The notes beneath the pieces are model-generated. The model had not been told where the DNA came from. It worked only from the letters and a program-made list of their open reading frames with translations, and made no database searches. Position numbers and translations under genes: made by a program. A stretch of DNA of 14,538 bases from an uncultured Prevotellaceae bacterium (lineage in GTDB: Bacteria > Bacteroidota > Bacteroidia > Bacteroidales > Bacteroidaceae), in NCBI GenBank assembly GCA_945827465.1, contig CALZOH010000062.1, positions 1 to 14,538 on the forward strand, in the 5' to 3' direction. Numbering within the stretch: position 1 is the stretch's first letter; the number at the start of each line of letters is the position of its first letter. Below are positions 1-5,806 of the stretch, in pieces.

Positions 1-1
1 G

Positions 2-448
2 CGCATCTATGACATGAATACCGTGGCCAAGCGATATCGGGAAGACGCCGTTTTGCGCAAGATGTTGAAAAAATATCCCCAGCGCCAGGACTATTCGACC
101 TCTTTACCCAATGAAATACGGGTGAATGTCTTTGCTTACGATGTGGACTGGAAGGTGGAGATTCTGGAAAATGGCCGTCAGTTGAAGGTGGAGCGTGTAG
201 CAGGCGAAGATCCTTTCCACGTATTGGCTTACGACCGGGCAGCCATGGAACGTCAGGGGAAAATAGGCGAAGGTAGTTCGACGGGAAAGACTGCCCACCT
301 TTTCAGAGCCGTTGCTCAGACGGCAGACCGGCCTGTCACCGTGCGTGTAACCGACTCTTTTGGCCGAAAATATGTTCGTTCCATTCGCCGACCGCATGCT
401 TACGACTTGGAAATGGAACAACGTGAGGTAGAGGGACGTATCCGATGA
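2..448 (+). CDS. Calcineurin-like phosphoesterase, C-terminal part (5' end outside window)
   Basis: The reading frame is open from the first bases of the window (R-I-Y-D before the first ATG at 14), so this is the last ~148 residues of a longer protein and not a gene starting at 14. The visible part resembles the small C-terminal domain found behind the metallophosphatase domain in Bacteroidetes calcineurin-like phosphoesterases (MetallophosC type). Features are an N-V-F-A-Y-D segment, a W-K-V-E-I-x-E-N-G strand, D-P-F-H-V-L-A-Y, a T-x-H-L-F-x-A-V segment and a closing V-R-V-T-D-x-F-G-R strand. That domain has no catalytic role that I know of; the metal-binding catalytic residues would lie upstream, outside the window. 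Such proteins are usually exported or surface-associated, but no signal can be seen here. The stop codon overlaps the mfd start by 4 bp (ATGA), suggesting co-transcription. Family assignment is from recalled motifs only. Confidence 0.7.
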   Translation, partial: RIYDMNTVAKRYREDAVLRKMLKKYPQRQDYSTSLPNEIRVNVFAYDVDWKVEILENGRQLKVERVAGEDPFHVLAYDRAAMERQGKIGEGSSTGKTAHLFRAVAQTADRPVTVRVTDSFGRKYVRSIRRPHAYDLEMEQREVEGRIR

Positions 449-3400
449 GAACAACCATCCAACTCTCGCAGCTGTTGCCACATTTCGGCCGTCATCCCCG
501 CATGGCGGCGTTTCGCCGGTTGTTGCGCGAGGGGGCGGAGACCGTATTTCTGGAAGGGCTGCAAGGTTCAGCCGCTTCGATGTTTCTGGCAGCCTACAAA
601 CAGGGTGATCGCACCGATGGTGCACGCCGTCCGATGCTCGTCGTCATGAATGATGAAGACGAGGCCGGTTACTGCTTTCAAGATTTGAAACAACTGCTCG
701 GGGCGGAAAGGGTCTGCTTTCTGCCGTCGCCCTATCGCCGTGCCGTGAAATATGCCCAACGCGACGCCGGCAATGAGATTATGCGCACGGATGCCCTCAG
801 CCGACTCTCGAGCGGGGAGGTTGCAGCGGCGAACATTGTGGTCACCTTCCCCGAGGCAATGGCCGTGAAGGTGGTGGCAAAGACTGATTTGCAGGAGCGA
901 ACCATTACTTTGCGCCAAGGAGAGGAAGTCAGCCCCGTCGAACTGGAACATCGTCTGGTAGATTTGGGTTTCCGACGCACGGATTACGTGTATGAGCCCG
1001 GAGACTTCGCTCTGCGCGGCAGTATCTTCGATGTTTTCTCATATTCATGTGAATATCCTTACAGAATAGACTTCTTTGGCGACGAAATAGACTCTATCCG
1101 CACTTTTTGTGTCGATACCCAGTTGTCGGAAGAACGAAAAAACGAAATTGACATCGTTCCCGAGGTGGAACAAGCACTGACGGGCGGCCGTGAGTCGCTT
1201 TTCCACTTCTTGCCTAAGGAAACATTGCTGGTGGTGAAGAATCCCACGTATGTAACAGACGTCATCGGCCGCATTTATGACGAAGGTTTCTCGGAACAAG
1301 CCCTCATGGAGCAGGCTGAGACCTCGGGCACGGAGCAGGAAGAGCGGCAGGAAACGGCGCAGTTGCGCAGAGAGCTGTTGCTGATGAGCTGCGAAGAAGC
1401 TGAGAAGGGAATAGCCGGATTTCAACGCATCGTGTTGGGCCGTCGGCCCGAAAAAGCGAAGGGGGCGCAACTGACTTTTCAGACGGCAGTGCAACCTTTG
1501 TTCCACAAAAACTTTGATTTGTTGGGACAATCGCTTGCCCAAAGCATGGAAACAGGTTACAACATCTACATTACGGCCGATAACCTGAAGCAGACAGAAC
1601 GCCTGGACGACATTTTCAAGGAAATCAACGGAGATTTGCGATTCACGCCGGTGGAGCATACGTTGCACGCCGGCTTCAGCGACTTGGATCTGCAACTTTG
1701 CATCTATACCGACCATCAGATCTTTGACCGCTACCACAAATATGCCCTTAGCAGCGATAGGGCACGCTCTGGCAAGGTGGCGTTATCGCTCAGAGAGCTC
1801 AACCAATTCGAGCCGGGCGACTACGTAGTGCATGTTGACCATGGCATAGGACGTTTTGCCGGTCTTGTCAGAGTGGACCACGGAGGTGTGGAACAGGAAA
1901 TGATGAAGCTGATATATCAGAACAACGATGTAGTGTATGTATCCATCCATACTTTGAACAAAGTCAGCAAGTATAAAGGCAAGGACGGACTGCCGCCAAA
2001 GATCAGTCGGCTGGGCACAGGCGCTTGGGAGAAGTTGAAAGACCGTACGAAGAAGCACATAAAGGATATTGCGCGTGATTTGATACGTCTCTACAGCGAA
2101 AGAATGCACGAAAAAGGCTTTGCCTTCAGTCCTGACAGTTATATGCAACACGAATTGGAGGCGGCTTTTGCCTATGAAGACACGCCGGACCAGTTGCGCG
2201 TGACACAAGAGGTGAAGCACGATATGGAAAGCCAGCGTCCGATGGACCGTTTAGTGTGTGGTGACGTAGGATTTGGCAAGACCGAGATAGCCGTCAGAGC
2301 AGCCTTCAAGGCGGCAACAGATGGAAAACAGGTGGCGGTGTTGGTTCCCACCACTGTCTTGGCCTATCAGCACTTCCAGACATTCAGTGAAAGGCTGAAG
2401 GATTTCCCTGTCAAGGTAGAATATTTATCTCGTGCACGTTCGGCAGAGAAGACACGTCGCATCCGTCAAGGCTTGGCCGACGGAAGTATAGAGATCGTGA
2501 TCGGTACGCAGAAGTTGCTGGGCAAAAATATACAGTTCAAAGACCTCGGTTTGCTCATTGTCGACGAAGAACAGAAGTTTGGCGTGGCCACGAAAGAGCG
2601 TTTGCGCCAGATGCGTGTCAATGTCGACACGCTCACACTGACCGCTACGCCCATTCCACGCACGCTGCAGTTCTCGTTAATGGGTGCTCGCGACTTGTCG
2701 GTACTCCAAACGCCGCCGCCCAACCGTTATCCCATCCGTACAGAGATCCACCGGTTCGGTCATGAGGTCATTGCCGACGCGGTGAACTTCGAGATGAGCC
2801 GGAACGGACAGGTATTTATCGTGTGCAACCGCATTGCCAAGTTGCCCGAAATGGAAAACCTCTTGCGCAAACACGTTCCCGACGCCCGTGTAGCCGTTGG
2901 TCACGGACAAATGTCGCCTGAAAAGTTGGAGGAAATCATTTGGGGCTTCATCAATTACGATTACGACGTGTTGTTATCGACCACTATCGTGGAAAATGGC
3001 ATTGACATTCCCAATGCCAATACCATTATCATCGATAACGCCCACCACTTCGGGTTGAGTGACCTGCATCAAATGAGAGGGCGAGTGGGGCGCGGTCATC
3101 GTAAGGCCTTCTGCTACCTGCTTGCACCCCCTCTTTCGCTGCTGACACCCGAAGGTCGCCGCCGACTGGAGGCTATCGAGAACTTCAGTGACCTGGGCAG
3201 CGGCATACAAATCGCTATGCAGGACTTGGACATACGTGGTGCCGGCAATTTATTGGGTGCCGAGCAGAGCGGATTCATTACCGACTTGGGATATGAGACT
3301 TATCAGAAGATTTTAGCCGAAGCGGTAACGGAATTGAAGAATGACGAGTTCTCGTCACTGTATGCTTCAGAAGTAAAACAGCCGGACGAACTGAAAGGAG

Positions 3401-3876
3401 ACCTTTTTGTGGACGATTGTGTGATTGACACCGACCTGCCACTCTTCTTGCCCGACTCGTACATACCCGGCAGCAGTGAACGAATGGCCTGCTATCGCGA
3501 ATTGAACAGTCTGAAATCGGACGAGGAGATAGCGGCTTACCGCAAGCGGATGGAAGACCGCTTTGGCGAGATGCCCGAAGAGAGCAAGGACTTGCTCTCG
3601 GTGGTGAAATTGCGAAGATTAGGCCGGAGTTTAGGCGTGGAACGCCTGCTTTTGAAGAACGGAAGGCTGATGATGTACTTCGTGTCGAATTTGGAGAGTG
3701 CGTTTTATCAGAGTGCCACCTTCGGACGAACTATTTCGTATGTGCAAACGCATCCGATGGTGTGTCGTTTGTCGGAAGTAAACGGTAAGCGTCGCTTGGA
3801 AGTGAGAGACGTGCATACGGTAGACGAAGCCCTGCGCGTGCTTGAAGGTGTGGTGAATGTGTCAGTGACACCTTGA
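445..3876 (+). CDS. mfd: Transcription-repair coupling factor Mfd
   Basis: Mfd is a DNA translocase that pushes stalled RNA polymerase off damaged template and recruits UvrA for nucleotide excision repair. At 1143 residues it has normal full length. The order of domains is canonical: a UvrB-like N-terminal module (about 1-320, with the Y-E-P-G-D-F-A-x-R-G-S-I-F-D-V-F stretch near 183); a CarD-like RNA-polymerase interaction domain starting near 455 (E-P-G-D-Y-V-V-H-x-D-H-G-I-G-R-F); a RecG-like translocase; and a C-terminal TRCF (D7) domain from about 985. Visible helicase motifs are GDVGFGKTE (606-614, Walker A), DEEQ (707-710, Walker B), TATPIPRT (733-740) and QMRGRVGR (876-883). The ATG overlaps the stop of the upstream phosphoesterase gene by 4 bp, so translational coupling is likely. 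A purine-rich run before the start is at most a weak ribosome site. The stop lies 23 bp from the convergent phosphatase gene. No frameshift or missing motif was seen. Confidence 0.97.
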   Translation: MRTTIQLSQLLPHFGRHPRMAAFRRLLREGAETVFLEGLQGSAASMFLAAYKQGDRTDGARRPMLVVMNDEDEAGYCFQDLKQLLGAERVCFLPSPYRRAVKYAQRDAGNEIMRTDALSRLSSGEVAAANIVVTFPEAMAVKVVAKTDLQERTITLRQGEEVSPVELEHRLVDLGFRRTDYVYEPGDFALRGSIFDVFSYSCEYPYRIDFFGDEIDSIRTFCVDTQLSEERKNEIDIVPEVEQALTGGRESLFHFLPKETLLVVKNPTYVTDVIGRIYDEGFSEQALMEQAETSGTEQEERQETAQLRRELLLMSCEEAEKGIAGFQRIVLGRRPEKAKGAQLTFQTAVQPLFHKNFDLLGQSLAQSMETGYNIYITADNLKQTERLDDIFKEINGDLRFTPVEHTLHAGFSDLDLQLCIYTDHQIFDRYHKYALSSDRARSGKVALSLRELNQFEPGDYVVHVDHGIGRFAGLVRVDHGGVEQEMMKLIYQNNDVVYVSIHTLNKVSKYKGKDGLPPKISRLGTGAWEKLKDRTKKHIKDIARDLIRLYSERMHEKGFAFSPDSYMQHELEAAFAYEDTPDQLRVTQEVKHDMESQRPMDRLVCGDVGFGKTEIAVRAAFKAATDGKQVAVLVPTTVLAYQHFQTFSERLKDFPVKVEYLSRARSAEKTRRIRQGLADGSIEIVIGTQKLLGKNIQFKDLGLLIVDEEQKFGVATKERLRQMRVNVDTLTLTATPIPRTLQFSLMGARDLSVLQTPPPNRYPIRTEIHRFGHEVIADAVNFEMSRNGQVFIVCNRIAKLPEMENLLRKHVPDARVAVGHGQMSPEKLEEIIWGFINYDYDVLLSTTIVENGIDIPNANTIIIDNAHHFGLSDLHQMRGRVGRGHRKAFCYLLAPPLSLLTPEGRRRLEAIENFSDLGSGIQIAMQDLDIRGAGNLLGAEQSGFITDLGYETYQKILAEAVTELKNDEFSSLYASEVKQPDELKGDLFVDDCVIDTDLPLFLPDSYIPGSSERMACYRELNSLKSDEEIAAYRKRMEDRFGEMPEESKDLLSVVKLRRLGRSLGVERLLLKNGRLMMYFVSNLESAFYQSATFGRTISYVQTHPMVCRLSEVNGKRRLEVRDVHTVDEALRVLEGVVNVSVTP

Positions 3877-3899
3877 AAAGGAGAGAACCCTGGGGGTGA

Positions 3900-4478
3900 T
3901 CAGTCAGCGCTTGCCTCGTCGTCGGCTTCGCTGTCGTCGGCCTGTTCAGACCAGGAAATCGGGTAGTCTAATTCAATGACCCTGACCTCAGTGTTGGCCC
4001 AACGGGGAATCTCCCTTGGGGTAACACCATAATAGGCCGCCAGGATGCAGCGGTTGAAATAACCGTGGCCGACTGAAAGCACCGTTTGTCCGTCGAAGTT
4101 CTCCAGCAAATAATCCAGATAGTCCACAGCACGTTGATGCAGGTGTTCCAAACTTTCTACATCCCCCGGCAGCATGATATTGCCCTGCTGGATGTCGCCC
4201 ACCTTTACCCCGGTGAAAGAACCCCAGTCGCGCTCGCGCAGCAGGTCGGTGGTGTGAATGAAAAGGTTGTGATAGCGATTGACTATTTCTGCTGTAATGA
4301 GGGCACGACGCAGCGGACTCGACACGATGCTGTCAAAAGGAACGTCGGCCAGTTCGTCGCCCAATTCTTGAGCCTGTTCAATGCCGTCAAGACTCAGATG
4401 ACCGGCCAAGTGGCCTTGAAGAATGCCGGTGGCGTTCTCCAACGTCTCGCCGTGTCGGGTCATGTAAAGGGTAATCAT
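3900..4478 (-). CDS. Histidine phosphatase family protein (phosphoglycerate mutase-like)
   Basis: A 192-residue member of the histidine phosphatase superfamily, branch 1. The phospho-acceptor motif T-R-H-G-E is at residues 7-11 (His9). A typical L-S-x-D-G-x-x-Q-A segment follows (29-36), then S-S-P-L-R-R-A (53-59). The R-E-R-D-W-G motif at 81-86 supplies the likely acid (Glu82), and the second active-site histidine is in S-V-G-H-G (His138). These proteins remove phosphate from small metabolites or phosphoproteins. The substrate cannot be read from the sequence, and names such as cobC or gpmB would be guesses. The last ~15 residues are strongly acidic (D-D-S-E-A-D-D-E-A-S-A-D), an add-on beyond the fold. 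The gene converges on mfd with 23 bp between stops and no obvious terminator hairpin. A good -7 element lies just upstream of the ATG, so it probably has its own short-leader transcript. Confidence 0.88.
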   Translation of the reverse strand: MITLYMTRHGETLENATGILQGHLAGHLSLDGIEQAQELGDELADVPFDSIVSSPLRRALITAEIVNRYHNLFIHTTDLLRERDWGSFTGVKVGDIQQGNIMLPGDVESLEHLHQRAVDYLDYLLENFDGQTVLSVGHGYFNRCILAAYYGVTPREIPRWANTEVRVIELDYPISWSEQADDSEADDEASAD

Positions 4479-4502
4479 GCTAATCGTAGGTTATTGGATG
4501 TG

Positions 4503-4510
4503 CAAATGTA
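4503..4510 (-). promoter_or_regulatory. Bacteroidetes-type -7 element for the histidine phosphatase gene
   Basis: Read on the minus strand this is TACATTTG followed by CA, a perfect match to the Bacteroidetes primary-sigma -7 consensus TAnnTTTG. It lies 24 bp before the ATG at 4478, giving an inferred leader of about 15-20 nt. The -33 side has only a run of four T at roughly the right distance and no clean TTTG. The element is also one arm of a perfect 9-bp inverted repeat (4503-4511 with 4520-4528). Confidence 0.5.
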
Positions 4511-4528
4511 GTGGAAGTTCTACATTTG
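4503..4528. repeat. Perfect inverted repeat built from two opposed -7-like boxes
   Basis: CAAATGTAG at 4503-4511 is the exact reverse complement of CTACATTTG at 4520-4528, with an 8-base spacer. Each arm contains TACATTTG on one strand, so the dyad presents a -7-like box in both directions. It could be an operator overlapping the phosphatase promoter, a pair of divergent promoters, or chance. The plus-strand box has ATTG at 4493-4496 as its nearest -33-like sequence, about 24 bp away, which is a little far. Confidence 0.45.
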
Positions 4529-4621
4529 GGGAAAAGAATAGAGAACTTTTTAGTAGAGAAGGCCGGTTCGGAGGAGAAAAGAGGCGGGATATTGCATCTT
4601 TCAGCCTGCTGAAGGTCGTGA

Positions 4622-4855
4622 AGGGACAATACCCGACTGTCAGAGTCGTTGCAGCGCTTGCGGCAGTTGATTCCCGATTCGTTGCAGCGTCTGCGTGCTG
4701 CCAAGGAAGTGTCGGCAAAATACGATGGAAAGATGGTAACGGAGTTGGTCATCACCAGTCGGAAGGGAAATCGGTGTCAAGTCAAAAATCAATGGCCTGA
4801 CAGCCAAATAGAAATAATGGGCGATGACAGACAACGTGTATCGGTGAACAAATAA
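4622..4855 (+). pseudogene. Probable decayed C-terminus of a GH95-type glycoside hydrolase
   Basis: The frame opens after an in-frame TGA at 4619-4621 and stops at a TAA at 4853-4855. It has no ATG start; the first alternative start would be a TTG at 4649. Its second half (L-R-A-A-K-E-V-S-A-K-Y-D-G-K-M, then T-E-L-V-I-T-S-R-K-G-N-R-C-Q-V, then N-Q-W-P) resembles the end of GH95 alpha-L-fucosidases and related enzymes. There, an L-R-A-[RK]-G-G-[FY] motif is followed by W-x-x-G-K-[LM], an x-I-x-S-x-x-G-N-x-C-x-[VL] strand and a N-P-[WFY]-P turn. No catalytic region of such an enzyme is present, so this would be a remnant. Upstream of it the frame has a short duplication (S-L-Q-R-L-R twice, 11 codons apart). 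A small expressed orphan protein is possible but less likely. The family call is from memory and needs a profile search. Confidence 0.42.
4646..4689 (+). repeat. Short direct duplication inside the GH95-like remnant
   Basis: TCGTTGCAGCG occurs at 4646-4656 and again at 4679-4689, 33 bases (11 codons) apart in the same frame. It is followed in both copies by a near-identical C/T-T/C-TGCG, giving the peptide S-L-Q-R-L-R twice. It may be a small in-frame duplication that arose as the gene decayed. Confidence 0.4.
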
Positions 4856-4876
4856 AGGGGAAATGATTGCGTTTAA

Positions 4877-4899
4877 GATGCGTCCCGGAGGGACGTATC
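4877..4899. repeat. GC-rich hairpin, possible dispersed repeat element
   Basis: GATGCGTCCC (4877-4886) pairs with GGGACGTATC (4890-4899) around a GGA loop: a 10-bp stem with one G-T wobble. A GTCGGT-rich tail follows (about 4911-4927). Read on the plus strand from 4878 it gives a short frame M-R-P-G-G-T-Y-R-L-P-V-R-R then stop. I recall near-identical 'gcgtccc...gggacg' hairpins scattered between genes in Prevotella and Bacteroides genomes, and mis-called as small peptides, but I cannot confirm that here. It has no T-run, so it is a poor terminator for either neighbour. Confidence 0.4.
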
Positions 4900-4941
4900 G
4901 TCTGCCGGTGCGTCGGTAGACGTCGGTCAGCAGCGGAATTG

Positions 4942-4973
4942 TTTGGCTGTGTGGATTTTTTTCACTACTTTCG
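4942..4973 (+). promoter_or_regulatory. Putative promoter of the DUF308 membrane protein gene
   Basis: TTTG at 4942-4945 (-33 element) and TACTTTCG at 4966-4973 (one mismatch to the Bacteroidetes -7 consensus TAnnTTTG) are separated by 20 bases, the usual spacing. The inferred transcription start near 4980 would leave a leader of about 28 nt before the ATG at 5008. Confidence 0.42.
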
Positions 4974-5007
4974 TTGCGATAATACATTCAGCATAAGAGA
5001 ATAGATT

Positions 5008-5694
5008 ATGAAATACGTTCGTTCGTTTACTTTTCGAGCTCTGTGTGCCATGGGAGTGGGAGCATTGTTGATTGCTTTTCCCGACAAAACCACTTCTTGG
5101 CTGGTGCGTACCATTGGCGTGCTCTTCCTGATTCCGGGTATGGTCTCTATTTTTGCCTATTTCCGTTTGCGTACGCTTAAAACGGTGATGCAACCCTTCT
5201 TTCCTATCATCGGATTGGGCTGTTTAATGTTTGGATTGGTGCTCATTGTCTTTTCGGACCGCTTGGTAGACTATATGCGCTATGCAATGGGGGCCTTCCT
5301 GGTCATTGCAGGGGTGGGGCAGCTGGTCAATCTGATCAAATACCGCAGTCGACAAAAGGTGGGACCCTTCTTTTACGTGGTGTCGCTGCTCATCGTGCTG
5401 TCGGGCTTGTTCGTGCTGATTTATCAAGAGGGTGTTCCCAGTTTATATTATAATATCTTGGGTGTGACGAGCATTGTTTACGGATTGGAAGAGCTGGTAG
5501 CCTCGATTTATTTCAGAAAAGTGAGGAGAATGATGTCCATCGTCAGTGGCGAACCCGAAGTGAGTAAAGTTTGTGCGCAAACTCCGGCGGACGCAGAGCC
5601 ACTTCCTGAAAAAAAGGAAGCTCCCGAGCAGGAAGTAAGTAATGAGTCCGACCCTTCGCGCGTGATACATTTCAATAGCGATCATTCTGAATAG
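5008..5694 (+). CDS. DUF308 (HdeD-like) six-helix membrane protein
   Basis: A 228-residue inner-membrane protein. Six hydrophobic segments are visible at about 10-24, 31-51, 64-83, 88-108, 120-139 and 147-168. They come as three similar helix pairs, the pattern of the DUF308/HdeD family. Short glycine-rich stretches (G-V-G-A-L-L-I, I-G-L-G-C-L-M-F-G, A-G-V-G-Q-L) begin or fill the helices. HdeD in enterobacteria is linked to acid resistance, but most members have no known role and I would not transfer that function. From about 172 to the end the protein is a polar tail, rich in Pro, Glu and Ser, presumably cytoplasmic and disordered. This tail is longer than the core family needs. ATG at 5008 is the only sensible start, because the first helix begins immediately after it. 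The gene stands alone and ends at a strong hairpin shared with glnN. Confidence 0.8.
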   Translation: MKYVRSFTFRALCAMGVGALLIAFPDKTTSWLVRTIGVLFLIPGMVSIFAYFRLRTLKTVMQPFFPIIGLGCLMFGLVLIVFSDRLVDYMRYAMGAFLVIAGVGQLVNLIKYRSRQKVGPFFYVVSLLIVLSGLFVLIYQEGVPSLYYNILGVTSIVYGLEELVASIYFRKVRRMMSIVSGEPEVSKVCAQTPADAEPLPEKKEAPEQEVSNESDPSRVIHFNSDHSE

Positions 5695-5744
5695 AATCAT
5701 TGAAGTTCCGATAGTCAGGAAAGCGTAAGCGATTCAAGGAACAC

Positions 5745-5792
5745 CATAAAAAGAAATGCCCGGAATTGAATTTCCAGGCATTTCTTTTTATG
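5745..5792. terminator. Bidirectional intrinsic terminator between the DUF308 gene and glnN
   Basis: CATAAAAAGAAATGCC (5745-5760) is the exact reverse complement of GGCATTTCTTTTTATG (5777-5792): a 16-bp perfect stem. The 16-base loop itself contains a GGAA/TTCC pairing (5762-5765 with 5772-5775). The A-rich left arm and T-rich right arm supply a U-tract in both directions, so it can end the plus-strand DUF308 transcript and the minus-strand dapF-dapL-glnN transcript. It sits 50 bp after the DUF308 stop and 14 bp after the glnN stop. Confidence 0.85.
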
Positions 5793-5806
5793 AATAACTT
5801 CAAATA

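Larger units (their letters stand above)
4479..5007. other. 529-bp region without an intact gene
   Basis: This gap lies between the starts of two divergent genes. From left to right it holds the phosphatase promoter dyad (4503-4528), a stretch of purine-rich sequence with no recognisable coding signal (about 4530-4620), a short plus-strand open frame that looks like the tail of a GH95 glycoside hydrolase (4622-4855), a hairpin element (4877-4899) within a short block that may be a dispersed repeat, and a promoter-like pair before the DUF308 gene (4942-4973). Longer open frames on either strand (for example 4477-4800 plus and 4640-4987 minus) have compositions that do not look like real proteins. 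Confidence 0.6.

Noticed and set aside
104..625. 173-residue open frame on the minus strand across the phosphoesterase/mfd junction
   Set aside because: It overlaps two well-supported plus-strand genes, and its composition (many Cys, His, Arg runs) resembles antisense translation. No family is recognisable.
1045..1737. 230-residue minus-strand open frame inside mfd
   Set aside because: Pure antisense of the conserved mfd coding region; long antisense frames are expected in GC-richer genes.
4477..4800. 107-residue plus-strand open frame in the gap after the phosphatase gene
   Set aside because: It starts inside the phosphatase promoter/start region, and its residues look random. The overlapping frame at 4622-4855 gives a more protein-like sequence.
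4640..4987. 115-residue minus-strand open frame spanning the hairpin element
   Set aside because: It runs through the hairpin and the DUF308 promoter, is not similar to any family I know, and is antisense to the GH95-like remnant.
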